Shown here: positions 51,335 to 62,300 of the stretch, piece after piece
Position numbering within the stretch: position 1 is the first letter of the stretch
Layout: each line of letters opens with the position of its first letter
Assembly: GCA_964652025.1 (NCBI GenBank)
Contig: CAZYZX010000006.1
Coordinates: 62,001 to 126,000 of the forward strand
From: JAEXOD01 sp964652025
GTDB lineage: Bacteria > Bacteroidota > Ignavibacteria > Ignavibacteriales > Melioribacteraceae
DNA length: 64,000 nucleotides
Direction of reading: 5' to 3'
Notes under the pieces: model-generated
Seen by the model: the letters and a program-made list of their open reading frames with translations, nothing else
Database searches by the model: none
What the model was told of the DNA's origin: nothing
Position numbers and translations under genes: made by a program

Positions 51335-52329
51335 TGCATAAGTTTAATTTAACTAGATTAGAAGAATTAAAAAAGAGCTTTAAGAATAAAAAGATTGCTG
51401 TAATAGGGGATATGATGTTGGATTGCTATTTTTGGGGGGATGTGAAGCGTATTTCACCCGAAGCACCAGTGCCCGTTTTAGAATTAGATAACGAGTTTTA
51501 TAGATTTGGTGGGGCTGCAAATGTTGCCCTTAATATTGCAAAACTTGGGTCAATCCCAATTCCAATTGGTATAGTTGGTAATGATAGTAATAAAGAGATT
51601 TTTAAGGAGTTGTTGCATCAATCTGGCATTAATAGTAAGGGTATAATTGTAGATGATACAAGACCAACAACTATAAAAACAAGAGTAATAGCAGGAACGC
51701 AACATATAGTTAGGATTGATAGGGAAAGCAAGAAATATATAGCTAAAGAAACAGAAGAAAAAATATTAAATTTTTTTAGTGATGAAATTGTAAATTTAGA
51801 TGGTGTAATAATAGAGGACTATAACAAAGGGGTACTAACAAATAATTTAATTAAGGAAATTATAAAAATAGCAAATGATAAAAACAAAATAATTACAGTA
51901 GACCCAAAGTTTAATAATTTTTTTGAGTATAAAGATGTTACAGTTTTTAAGCCAAATAGAAAAGAAGCCATAGATGCAACGGGAATGCCAATAAGCAATA
52001 AAGACGAATTATTAAATGTAGGTTATTTTTTATTAGATAAGTTGAATGCTAAATATATTTTAATTACATTAGGGGAAGGTGGAAGTATACTTTTTGAAAA
52101 AGGGAAAGAACCAAAACAAACGCCAACAAAAGCAAGAAAGGTGAGAGATGTTTCTGGTGCAGGTGATACGGTTATTTCTACCTTAACAGTTGCTTTAGTA
52201 GCAGGAGCAGAAATTTACGAAGCTGCTTATTTAGCTAATTATGCAGGCGGGTTAGTTTGTGAAGAAGTTGGAATAGTACCTATTGAATTAGATAAATTAT
52301 TCGAAACAGTTAAAGCGGATATTTTATGA
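51334..52329 (+). CDS. rfaE1: D-glycero-beta-D-manno-heptose-7-phosphate kinase
   Basis: This PfkB-type kinase makes heptose 1,7-bisphosphate for the LPS core. The 331 residues contain KIAVIGDMMLDCYFWGDVKRISPEAPVPVLEL, RFGGAANVALNIAKLG, GLTTIKTRVIAGTQHIVRID-like TTIKTRVIAGTQHIVRIDRE and the catalytic GAGDTVIS in VRDVSGAGDT. In E. coli this domain is fused to the next gene's product as HldE; here they are two genes overlapping by four bases (ATGA). The start overlaps the stop of the propeller gene. Complete. Confidence 0.93.
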   Translation: MHKFNLTRLEELKKSFKNKKIAVIGDMMLDCYFWGDVKRISPEAPVPVLELDNEFYRFGGAANVALNIAKLGSIPIPIGIVGNDSNKEIFKELLHQSGINSKGIIVDDTRPTTIKTRVIAGTQHIVRIDRESKKYIAKETEEKILNFFSDEIVNLDGVIIEDYNKGVLTNNLIKEIIKIANDKNKIITVDPKFNNFFEYKDVTVFKPNRKEAIDATGMPISNKDELLNVGYFLLDKLNAKYILITLGEGGSILFEKGKEPKQTPTKARKVRDVSGAGDTVISTLTVALVAGAEIYEAAYLANYAGGLVCEEVGIVPIELDKLFETVKADIL

Positions 52330-52808
52330 GCAATAATATTTTAACCAAAGAAGAAATGTTAAAAATAAGGTTGGAATTAAAGAAAGAAGGTAAAAAAATA
52401 GTTTTTACAAATGGATGTTTTGATATATTACATGCGGGGCACGTAGATTACTTAAATAAAGCAAAAGCTGCTGGCGATGTTTTAGTTGTAGGGCTAAATT
52501 CAGATTCTTCTATAAAGCGTATTAAAGGAGAATTAAGACCAGTTGTTAAACAAGATGAAAGAGCATTTATTTTAAGTAATCTTAAAGCTGTTGATTATGT
52601 AGTGTTTTTTGATGAAGACACTCCCGCTGAGATAATAGATTACTTAATACCCGATGTATTAGTAAAAGGAGCAGATTGGGCTATTGATAAAATTGTTGGA
52701 CGTGAGACAGTAGAAAAAAATGGTGGCGTTGTTAAAACTATTAATTTTGTTACAAATCAATCTACTACGAATATAATTCAAACAATTTTAGATAGATTTA
52801 AAAATTGA
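52326..52808 (+). CDS. rfaE2: D-glycero-beta-D-manno-heptose 1-phosphate adenylyltransferase
   Basis: This cytidylyltransferase-like enzyme makes ADP-heptose. The 160 residues have the nucleotide motif FTNGCFDILHAGHVDYLNKAK (HxGH), VVGLNSDSSIKRIKG and VLVKGADWAIDKIVGRETVEKNGG. It overlaps rfaE1 and tamB by four bases each. With rfaE1 it restores the two halves of HldE. A GmhA isomerase and GmhB phosphatase, needed to complete the path, are not in the window. Confidence 0.94.
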   Translation: MSNNILTKEEMLKIRLELKKEGKKIVFTNGCFDILHAGHVDYLNKAKAAGDVLVVGLNSDSSIKRIKGELRPVVKQDERAFILSNLKAVDYVVFFDEDTPAEIIDYLIPDVLVKGADWAIDKIVGRETVEKNGGVVKTINFVTNQSTTNIIQTILDRFKN

Positions 52809-55800
52809 GTAAAATAAAAGCAAGTGCCGAGAGCTCGGTTTTTAGAAAAGTAATAAACATTTTTATCCTTTTTTTTATAGGGTTATCGATACTTTTGCTT
52901 TTACTTTTTGGGTTTACTCAAACAAAAACTTTTAGAAACTTATTAAAAGAACAAGTTATTTTAGCAGTTAATGACGCTTTATATGGAAAATTATCCATTG
53001 GGTCTATTGAAGGTTCTATTTTAACTTCTGTTAAATTAAACGATGTTAGTTTAACTTTATATGGCGATACTTTAGCCTCTATTAGCAAATTAAATCTTAG
53101 ATTTAATCCTATTCAATTGTTATTTGATAGGATAGATGTAAAAACTTTTGAAATTTATAACCCAAGAATTTTTTTAAGGCAAGACTCGTTAAATGTTTGG
53201 AATATAGAAAAATTAGTTAAACCGACCGAAGAAGATACCACAACTTCTCAATTCCCTTTTTCAATTCAAGTTAATAATTTATTAATCTCTAATTTGTATT
53301 TTGAACGTAAGTCGTTTGAAAATAGAAATAACAATGAAAAATTAGATAGTTTTAATTTTGATGATTTTATTGTTAATGATTTTAATTTTAACGCAAATAC
53401 ATTTATTAACATTAGTGATAATGAATATTTTTTAGAGTTAAAAGAATTTAATTTTAATTCTAATTTGAATTATTTTAATTTAAATGGCTTTAAAGGTATT
53501 GTTGGCATTACAGATAAGAAAATAGTTGTAAATGGTTTTAATATCCAAACAGATAGCAGTAATGTTAAGTTTGATATAAAGGTTGATAATTTTAATTTAT
53601 TCGCAGAAAATTTTGAAGCATCATTAAATGAAGCAGACTTTACAATTAATTTAGACGCTAATTATTTTGATTTTAAAGATGTAAAAACATTTATTCCAGA
53701 ATTTGATTTACTTTTTGGTAAAATTGAATTGAATTTAGGAATATCTGGTAAAATAAATGACTTGGATTGTAATAAATTAAATTTCAATTATCTTAATACA
53801 AAAATTGTTGCAAATGGAAATATTAAAAATCTTTTAGATATTAACAGGATTTATGTAGATTTTAATGTTACCAATTCTAATATATCTGAAAGTGATATTA
53901 CAAAGTTATTGCCAAAATTTAACATACCAAATTACGATAATTTAAATTTTCAAAAATTAGATATAAAATATGTAGGCAGTACAGAAAAGGTTGCTATTCA
54001 GTTAAAATCTAACATAAATAATGGATTTTTAGAGCTTAAAACCGATTTCGATTTTACATCTCCTAAACCCTTGTATCAAATTCAGTTTAAAACTAATAAC
54101 TTAGATATTGAACCATTTGCAAAAATTAATACTGCGCTAAATTTATCGGGTAATGTACAAGGAAGTGGTATTAGTTTAGAAGAGCTTTCGGCTTCTTTAA
54201 TGGTTAAGGGGCATGAAACTAATTATATTAATGGGTTTAAAGTTGATACATTGGATTTATTTGTTGCTGGAAATGAAAAAAAGATTAATGCTAATTTATC
54301 GGGCTATTTAAACAATGCGAAATTGTTATTTAATGGTGATTTAAACTTTACTGAAAAGGAAAATCCAAGTTATAATTTTGGTTTAGATATTAATGATTTT
54401 AATATTGCAAAATTTATAAAAGACTCTACACAAACAAATAATAGCAATATTAACTTAAAATTAAATGTTAGCGGTAAAAGTTTTGATTTAGACTCACTAA
54501 TTGGTAAGATTAATTTACATTTAGATGAATCGGAATTTAAAGATAAAATGTTAATGCCAGCAGATTTTACTCTTAGTGTAGATAGAACCGATTCCATTAG
54601 AAATGTTAGTTTATTAAGTGATGTTGCAGATTTCAGTTTTAAGGGGAATTATTCCTTAAAGCATGCTGTAAATATATTAGGCTATCAAGCAGAAACGATT
54701 GTTAATTTAATACAAGATAAAATTGATGAAATAAACCCAATTGGTAAAACCAGTCTTAATAAACGTATAACTGAAAAGGATACAATACCAGATTTTATAA
54801 AAAATAAGTTGAAAGTAGATTTTATATTTAAGTTTAATGATTTTGAATTAATTTCTAATCTTATTGGTGCAGAAAAGTTAGATATATTAGGAAGTGGACG
54901 GGGAACAATATATAATGATTCATCAAATTTTTCTATTACAACTAATTTAGATTTAGATTATTTTGTAAATTATATAAAAGGGGAAATTATATATATATCT
55001 GGAACAAATGTAAATATAAAATTTAATCGAGATAATCAAGTTTTATTATTTGATAACTTGTTTGGCAGTGTGTATCTTAACAATAAGAGAATTTATGCCG
55101 GCAGTGAGATAAAAAATTTTACTGCTGATATGATATTTAATCAAAGTAAATTGATATTTAATACTAATGCTGCTATAAATGGAATAATTAATGCTGATTT
55201 AAGTGGAAAATTGCTAATGAACAAGGAAGTTCAGAATATAGTTATCGAAGATGTTTCTTTTAAATATGTAGATGAAATATGGTCTAATAATGACGATATA
55301 TTAATTGATTTAGGAAATGATTATTTGAGGATAAAAGATTTAGTAATTAATGATGGCAAAACAGAACTTAATTGCAAAGGAACTCTTAAATCGAATGGGG
55401 ATTTAGATCTCGATTTTAATATCTTAAATATCGATGGTGAAATATTTTCAAAATATTTTTTAGGATATTTTGATAAAAAATTAAATACAGATTTTGACTT
55501 AGAATGTAGCGTACATGGTAATTTAGAAAATCCAATAATTAATGCTACAATAAATGGTAACGAGCTAAGTTATGATACCAAAAAACTTGGTAATTTAGTT
55601 AGCAATTTTGAATATAAAGATAATAATTTTTTATTCGATTTAAGATTTTTTGAGAATAATGGTGGCTTTTTGCCTACGTTAAGTTTTTCGGGCAATTTTC
55701 CAATATATTTAGGTACAAAGGAAGTAAAAAGCCGTATATTAGATGATAAACCGCTGAGTATAAAATTTAATGCAAACAAATTTAATCTTAATACTATTGG

Positions 55801-57256
55801 TAATTTATTACCATTTATTGTAATTAAAAATGGATTATTAAAAAGTAATGCGGAAATTTCTGGAACTTTTAACTCTGTTAAATATAGTGGAGAAATTTTA
55901 TTAAATGAAGGTCTTTTTACGTTAAAAAATAATAATTTAGACTATAGTGCAGATATGGCATTAAAACTGGGTGAAAAAGGAATAGAAATAGCCGATTGTA
56001 ATATAAGTAATTATGGGGGTGTGAATAAAAAGGGGAATATTAAAATTAAGGGGGATATATTATTAAATAATTTTAATTTAGATAAAGTTGTAGCCAAATT
56101 AGATGGCAATTTAAGTGTGCTATCATTTGCGTCTAAAACTGTATTGCCAATTTTTTATGGGGATTTATTTATATCTTCAATAGGTGAGTGGACTTTTGTT
56201 TATCAAAACAATAAAGCAGTATTTTTAGGGAATATTGGATTAGAAGAAACCAATTTAGTTTTTTCTCCACAGCAAAACACATACACAACTATAAATAACA
56301 ATTTTAATTATAAGTTTATAGTAGATAGCACCAAAATAGATAAAGAAGAAGAAAAGTTTAACAAATTGTTCGCAGCTGGAAAATCAAATAATCAATGGCA
56401 ATTAAAAAAAGCTGAGGGTAGTGGATTAGAATACTCAGTTAGAGTAAAAACATTAAAAGATGCGAAACTTGTGTTTATATTATCAGAAGCAACAAATCAA
56501 AAATTAACAGTAGAATCTGTTGGTGATATAAACTATGAATATAAAAATGGCGAAATAAGAGCACAAGGAGAGTTTAAGTTATTAACGGGTTCTAAATTAG
56601 AATTTATTAAAACATTTGATGCAAAAGGCTCGATTAGGTTTGAAAGTAACGTAACTAATCCCTACTTAGATATTATAGCAACATATAAAGGAACACATAC
56701 GGCAACTAATGGAACAGTTGAAGATGTTTTAGTTAAACTTGTATTAGAAGGAACGGTGGAAGATTTAGGGAAGAATTTGGCAGCTAATCCGGAAAACATT
56801 TCTGTTTATGTTGGCGCAAAAAATATAGAAAGTGGAACACCAGATAATCAATTAGGACCTGCCGATGCATTTTCGTTTGTAGTATTAGGTAAATTTGTAA
56901 AAGATTTAACTGCTTTAGACCAAACAGTTATTGCAGCGCAAACGGATATGCTGCTTGGTTCAGTATTAAGCAGTGTAGCAAGCTCGTTATTTGGTGATGC
57001 AATTAATAATATTTCTTTAGACCAAAGTATGGGTTATACAAAATTTAGTGTTTCTGGTAGATTTAGTAATTTTAAATATAGTATTGGAGGAACAACGGAT
57101 ATTTTTAAGGATGTAACTGGGGCAAATTTAATGATTGAATATTTATTCAATCCAGATTTTAGTATTAGATTAGAAAGAAAAGAACCTGTTGTACAAACAT
57201 TTGGTTCAGAAGATAAAATTAATGAATTAGGATTAAAATATAGGTTCCAATTTTAA
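52805..57256 (+). CDS. tamB: TamB-like translocation/assembly module protein
   Basis: TamB-like proteins span the periplasm as a long beta groove and move phospholipids or help outer membrane insertion. The 1483 residues have an N-terminal membrane anchor (about 18-38, IFILFFIGLSILLLLLFGF), a long repetitive beta-rich body and the C-terminal DUF490 domain at about 1050-1480 (GRFSNFKYSIGGTTDIFKDV). The body is very Asn/Asp/Leu/Phe-rich. TTG 52805 overlaps the rfaE2 stop as TTGA, matching the ATGA overlaps nearby. No TamA gene is recognised, but the large fusion two genes downstream has a barrel. The rnr start overlaps its stop by one base. Confidence 0.9.
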   Translation: MSKIKASAESSVFRKVINIFILFFIGLSILLLLLFGFTQTKTFRNLLKEQVILAVNDALYGKLSIGSIEGSILTSVKLNDVSLTLYGDTLASISKLNLRFNPIQLLFDRIDVKTFEIYNPRIFLRQDSLNVWNIEKLVKPTEEDTTTSQFPFSIQVNNLLISNLYFERKSFENRNNNEKLDSFNFDDFIVNDFNFNANTFINISDNEYFLELKEFNFNSNLNYFNLNGFKGIVGITDKKIVVNGFNIQTDSSNVKFDIKVDNFNLFAENFEASLNEADFTINLDANYFDFKDVKTFIPEFDLLFGKIELNLGISGKINDLDCNKLNFNYLNTKIVANGNIKNLLDINRIYVDFNVTNSNISESDITKLLPKFNIPNYDNLNFQKLDIKYVGSTEKVAIQLKSNINNGFLELKTDFDFTSPKPLYQIQFKTNNLDIEPFAKINTALNLSGNVQGSGISLEELSASLMVKGHETNYINGFKVDTLDLFVAGNEKKINANLSGYLNNAKLLFNGDLNFTEKENPSYNFGLDINDFNIAKFIKDSTQTNNSNINLKLNVSGKSFDLDSLIGKINLHLDESEFKDKMLMPADFTLSVDRTDSIRNVSLLSDVADFSFKGNYSLKHAVNILGYQAETIVNLIQDKIDEINPIGKTSLNKRITEKDTIPDFIKNKLKVDFIFKFNDFELISNLIGAEKLDILGSGRGTIYNDSSNFSITTNLDLDYFVNYIKGEIIYISGTNVNIKFNRDNQVLLFDNLFGSVYLNNKRIYAGSEIKNFTADMIFNQSKLIFNTNAAINGIINADLSGKLLMNKEVQNIVIEDVSFKYVDEIWSNNDDILIDLGNDYLRIKDLVINDGKTELNCKGTLKSNGDLDLDFNILNIDGEIFSKYFLGYFDKKLNTDFDLECSVHGNLENPIINATINGNELSYDTKKLGNLVSNFEYKDNNFLFDLRFFENNGGFLPTLSFSGNFPIYLGTKEVKSRILDDKPLSIKFNANKFNLNTIGNLLPFIVIKNGLLKSNAEISGTFNSVKYSGEILLNEGLFTLKNNNLDYSADMALKLGEKGIEIADCNISNYGGVNKKGNIKIKGDILLNNFNLDKVVAKLDGNLSVLSFASKTVLPIFYGDLFISSIGEWTFVYQNNKAVFLGNIGLEETNLVFSPQQNTYTTINNNFNYKFIVDSTKIDKEEEKFNKLFAAGKSNNQWQLKKAEGSGLEYSVRVKTLKDAKLVFILSEATNQKLTVESVGDINYEYKNGEIRAQGEFKLLTGSKLEFIKTFDAKGSIRFESNVTNPYLDIIATYKGTHTATNGTVEDVLVKLVLEGTVEDLGKNLAANPENISVYVGAKNIESGTPDNQLGPADAFSFVVLGKFVKDLTALDQTVIAAQTDMLLGSVLSSVASSLFGDAINNISLDQSMGYTKFSVSGRFSNFKYSIGGTTDIFKDVTGANLMIEYLFNPDFSIRLERKEPVVQTFGSEDKINELGLKYRFQF

Positions 57257-59337
57257 TGAAAAAAAGAATAATAGCATTTTTTAGCAAAAATCCCAACAAA
57301 TTATTTAAAGTAAATGAAATTGCAGATGAATTAGGAATAAATGAATTTTATGAATATAATGAATTGAGGGAAATAATAAACAGATTATCTAAAGAGGGTT
57401 TGTTAACAAGGCAAGGGAAAAAATTTATGTACGTATTAGATAATAAGCCAATAATTGGAGTTTTTGAAGCTAGTAGAGGCACATACGGTTTTGTAAGAAC
57501 TGATAATAATTTTTATTCAGATATTTATATAAGTGCGGACAATATTAATGGTGCATTAAATGGTGATATTGTAGAAGTATTAATAACTAAAAAAGCCAAG
57601 AGAAAAAGTGCAGAAGGAGAAATAATAAAAATTATTAAACGGGCTAAAGAAAACTATATTGGAATTATAACAAAAGAAAGAGAAGTTTATTTTGTTCAAG
57701 TGGAACATGACGGTGTAAAGAAAGATATACATATTAAGAAATCTTCGTTAAATGGGGCTAAAAAGGGGGATAAGGTAATTATTGATATATTTAGCGATCC
57801 AAAGGAATTAAATAAACTTCACGCAAAAGTAATAGAAGTTTTAGGTGCTAAAGATGAATATGATACAGAACTTGCCACTATTTCTTATGAACTTGGTTTA
57901 CCTTATAAATTTCCAAAAGAAGTTTTATTAGAAGCAGAAAATATTAGTGAAAAAATTACAGAAGAGGAATTAAAAGAACGTTTGGACTATAGGAATAAAA
58001 ATGTATTTACTATAGATCCTGAAGATGCAAAAGATTTTGATGATGCGCTATCGATTGAAATATTACCAAATGGTAATTATTCGGTCGGTATTCATATAGC
58101 AGATGTATCTTATTACGTAAAAACGGGTGGTAATATTTTTAATGAAGCTTTAAGACGTGGAACAAGTATATACTTTGTGGGTAAGGTAATTCCAATGCTC
58201 CCGGAAAGATTATCTAATAAAATATGCTCATTAGTTCCTAACGAGGATAGATTAACATACTCTGTTATAGTAGAAATAACTGAAACAGGTAAAATTATAG
58301 ATTATGTAATAGAAAAATCTGTAATTAAAAGTAAGCGTAGATTTACATATGAAGAAGTTCAGAATATTTTGGATACGGGTAAAGGTGATTTTGCTGATGA
58401 CTTGATTAAACTAAATAAAATAGCAAGAATATTAAGAAAGAAGCGAGAGAAAAAGGGGAGTATAAATTTCCATAGTGCAGAAGTAAAGTTTGTTTTGGAT
58501 GAAAATAATAAGCCGCTTTCAATAATTCCCAAAAAAATAATGGAAAGCAACGAGCTAGTAGAAGATTTTATGTTATTAGCTAATCAAATAGTAGCCAAAC
58601 ACGTTAATAATAAAAAAGTTCATTACGATTTTATTTACCGAGTTCACGATAAACCAGATGAAGAAAAGATTAAGGAATTTGCAAGATTTGTTAAATCTTT
58701 TGGTTTTTCGTTTGATGTTAGTATGGCAGTTACACCTAAGCAATTCCAGAAATTGCTTGATGAAATAAAAGGGAGTGATGCAGAAAATATTATTAATGAT
58801 ATGGCAATACGTTCTATGGCAAAAGCTATTTACACTACAGAAAATATTGGTCATTATGGATTAGCTTTTACTTATTATACACATTTTACTTCACCAATTA
58901 GAAGATTTCCTGATTTAATTGTTCATAAACTAATTTATAATTATACTAAATCTTTACCCAAAGAATTTCCATTAAATAAATTGGAAGAATTTGCAGATAT
59001 TTCTTCTGATAGAGAACGAGCAGCACAAAATGCGGAAAGGATATCGGTTAAAATAAAGCAAATGGAATTTATGGAAGCTAAAATTGGGGATGAATTTGAT
59101 GCAATAATTACAAACATTACTAATTTTGGTATGTTTATAGAATTAAAAGATATTTTGGTTGATGGATTAGTACATTTAAAGGATCTGACCGATGATTATT
59201 ATAATTACGATGAAAAGAACTTTATAATGGTGGGTAAAAAAAATAAGAAAAAATATAAACTTGGTGATAAAATAAAGGTTCAATTAATTAGAATTAATAA
59301 AGAAAGGAGGGAACTGAATTTTATCCTTTCAAGTTAA
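57256..59337 (+). CDS. rnr: Ribonuclease R
   Basis: RNase R digests structured RNA from the 3' end and works with tmRNA in trans-translation. The 693 residues show an N-terminal winged helix (FSKNPNKLFKVNEIADELGI), cold-shock domains (about 75-210), the RNB catalytic domain with DPEDAKDFDDALSIE (from D254) and ADVSYYVKTGGNIFNEALRRGTS. FTSPIRRFPDLIVHKL follows, and a C-terminal S1 domain (ITNFGMFIELKDILVDGLVHL). Length is slightly below the E. coli protein. It overlaps tamB by one base, which is odd company for an RNase. The ssrA gene lies far away at 18.9 kb. Confidence 0.96.
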   Translation: MKKRIIAFFSKNPNKLFKVNEIADELGINEFYEYNELREIINRLSKEGLLTRQGKKFMYVLDNKPIIGVFEASRGTYGFVRTDNNFYSDIYISADNINGALNGDIVEVLITKKAKRKSAEGEIIKIIKRAKENYIGIITKEREVYFVQVEHDGVKKDIHIKKSSLNGAKKGDKVIIDIFSDPKELNKLHAKVIEVLGAKDEYDTELATISYELGLPYKFPKEVLLEAENISEKITEEELKERLDYRNKNVFTIDPEDAKDFDDALSIEILPNGNYSVGIHIADVSYYVKTGGNIFNEALRRGTSIYFVGKVIPMLPERLSNKICSLVPNEDRLTYSVIVEITETGKIIDYVIEKSVIKSKRRFTYEEVQNILDTGKGDFADDLIKLNKIARILRKKREKKGSINFHSAEVKFVLDENNKPLSIIPKKIMESNELVEDFMLLANQIVAKHVNNKKVHYDFIYRVHDKPDEEKIKEFARFVKSFGFSFDVSMAVTPKQFQKLLDEIKGSDAENIINDMAIRSMAKAIYTTENIGHYGLAFTYYTHFTSPIRRFPDLIVHKLIYNYTKSLPKEFPLNKLEEFADISSDRERAAQNAERISVKIKQMEFMEAKIGDEFDAIITNITNFGMFIELKDILVDGLVHLKDLTDDYYNYDEKNFIMVGKKNKKKYKLGDKIKVQLIRINKERRELNFILSS

Positions 59338-59378
59338 ATAATTTATATTTAATATAATATAGTTTATTGAGGAATTTT

Positions 59379-62300
59379 ATGAAATACATAAAGTATTTTA
59401 AGTTACTTATTATTATTTTTTTCCTATATATAAATATTTATCCCCAGTTTGGACAAAACAAAGTGCAATATAAATCTTATAATTGGCATTATATACAAAC
59501 AGTTCATTTTGATATATATTTTGACCTTAAATCTCCGGAGATTGCGGAATTTACTGCTCATATAGCAGAAAGGGCATTGGATGATTTACAAACTAGGCTT
59601 AAGTATAAAATTAACAATAGGATACCAATAATAATATACAATAGTCATAACGATTTTCAAGAGACTAATACTACTGATGAATATTTAAGCAATGGAGTTG
59701 GAGGTTTTACAGAGCCGTTTAAAAATAGAGTTGTATTACCATTCGAAGGGTCTTACGATAAATTTAGGCATGTAATTCATCACGAGCTTGTTCATGCTTT
59801 TATGATGGATATGTTATATGGTGGTACTGTTCAAAATATTATTTCAAGAGGGATTACTTTACAGCTGCCACTTTGGTATATGGAAGGAATGGCAGAATAT
59901 ATGAGTAGTAATTGGGAAACAAACAGTGATATGTTTATAACTGATGGAATAATAAACGAATCTTTGCCAGATATTCCGATGTTAAATGGATATTATGCAT
60001 ATCGTGGTGGTCAATCTTTAATGTATTATATTGCTACAAAATATGGTGATGAAAAGATTGCTGAAATATTAGAAAAAACAAAAGGTTTAGGAAGTGTTGA
60101 AGAGGGAATAAAAGCATCTATTGGCTTAAATTTAGAAGAATTAAATGAAAATTGGAAAAAGTTTTTAAAGAAAGAATATTGGCCACAAATAGATAAAAGA
60201 ACCGATCCAGATGACTTTGCAAAACGTTTAACAAATAATAAGAAAGATGGAGGATTTTATAATACAAGTCCTGCTATTTCACCACAAGGGGATAAAATAG
60301 CATTTATTACAGATAGAGACATTTTTCTTAATATATATATAATGAGTGCTTACGATGGGAAAATATTAAAGCGTATTGTTGAAAGCGGTAGAACGAATGA
60401 TTATGAGGAATTAAATGTTTTGTTTCCATCTTTAACGTGGTCACCAGATAATGTACATATAGCATTATCTGTAAAATATAAAGGTTACGATATTATTCAA
60501 GTAATAGATACTGATAAAGAAGAGGCTAAACAACTTCCATTTAAGTTAGAAAAAATTGAAAGCGTAAGTTGGAGCCCTGACGGTGAAAAAATACTGTTTA
60601 TTGGTGCAGATAATAAACAATCTGATTTGTATTTATATAATTTCAAGAATAATCAATTAATTAATCTTACAAATGACATATTTACAGAGACTGATATATC
60701 TTGGTCTAATGATAGTAAAAGTATATTTTTTAGTAGTAACAGAGGTAAATATGTTAGCAAAGAATTAATACCAAAAGATTTTGAAATATATAATCATAAT
60801 TTTAGGCAATTTGACTTATACCAATTAAATTTAAGTGATAATAAAATTATACGAATTACTGATTGGGAACTTAGTAACGAGCAATCGCCAATAGTAAACA
60901 ATAATAATACAGAGCTAATATTTGTTTCTGATAAAAATGGAATTGATAATTTATACAAAATAGATATTAGTAAAATTAACGATAGTACAGGAAGTTATGT
61001 TGGAAACAAAGTATATCCAATAACTAATTCAATTGCAGGAATAAATCAGTTATCGGCTACAGCAGATAAAAAGAAATTAGTATTTACTTCTTTATATAAA
61101 ACTGGATATAATATATTTTTATTGAACCATCCATTTGACTTAGAAAAAGTTGCTGATGAACTTGAGTATACTAAGTTTATGCAAAAGTTAGTTAATGAAA
61201 GCAAAGGTCTAACTACACGTGAAATGAAAGATACAATTAATATTTCTAAGCCAAAAAAAATAGGAGTATTAGCAGATTCTGTAAAAATTATATCTGATAA
61301 AGAGAAGCAAAATACAGAGCCTGAAATTTTTAGTGGTAGTTTAATAAAAGAAAAAGACTCGTTGACTGTATCTAAAGAAGATGAATATAAGAATTACATA
61401 TTTGGTGGAGATACTTTTGTAACAGACTCTACAAAAATAGATAGTTCTAAAATTAATTTATTTACCCAAAAATTAGATGAAAATGGTAATTATTTAGTAA
61501 ATCGATACAAAGTTAATTTTTCACCCGATTTGATTTACGCTAATGCTGGGTATAGTTCTTTGTATGGTTTATTGGGTACAACAGTTCTATCATTTAGCGA
61601 TATGCTTGGAAATCATAGATTAATAGGTGTAACTTCGTTAAATGTTGATTTAAAGAATAGTGATTATGGATTAGCCTATTATTATTTAGCAAAGAGGATG
61701 AATTTTGGTATAGAAGGATTTCATACGGCAAGGTTTGTATATTTAGCGCGTCCATTTGGTAGTGAATTATATAGATTTAGAAACTATGGTGCCGTTCTTT
61801 CTGTAAGTTATCCTTTAAGTAGATTTTATAGAATAGAAGGGAGTTTTAGTGTTCTAAATGTAAGTAGTGAGAATTTAGATGATTTTACAATTCCAAAAGA
61901 ACAAGCATTGTTTTTAATTCCTTCTATAGGTTTTGTGCACGATAACACGTTATGGGGTTATTACTCTCCAATACAAGGTAATAGAACGAGCATAACGTTA
62001 TTTGGTAATCCTGGGGCAGATAATAAACGAAAATCATTTTATTCTGTTGTATGGGATTATAGGGAGTATTTTAGATTTTGGTATGATAACTCTTTTGTAA
62101 TAAGATTATCTGGTGGATATAGTGGTGGAGCAAACCCACAAAGATTTTTTATTGGTGGTACAGAAAATTGGATAAATCGTCAATTTAGCACTCAAGAAGT
62201 GCCAATAAATAATGCTAGCGATTTTGCATTTTTAACACCGGCATTACCACTACGTGGATATAATTATGCTGAGCAAATAGGCACAAAATATAGCTTACTA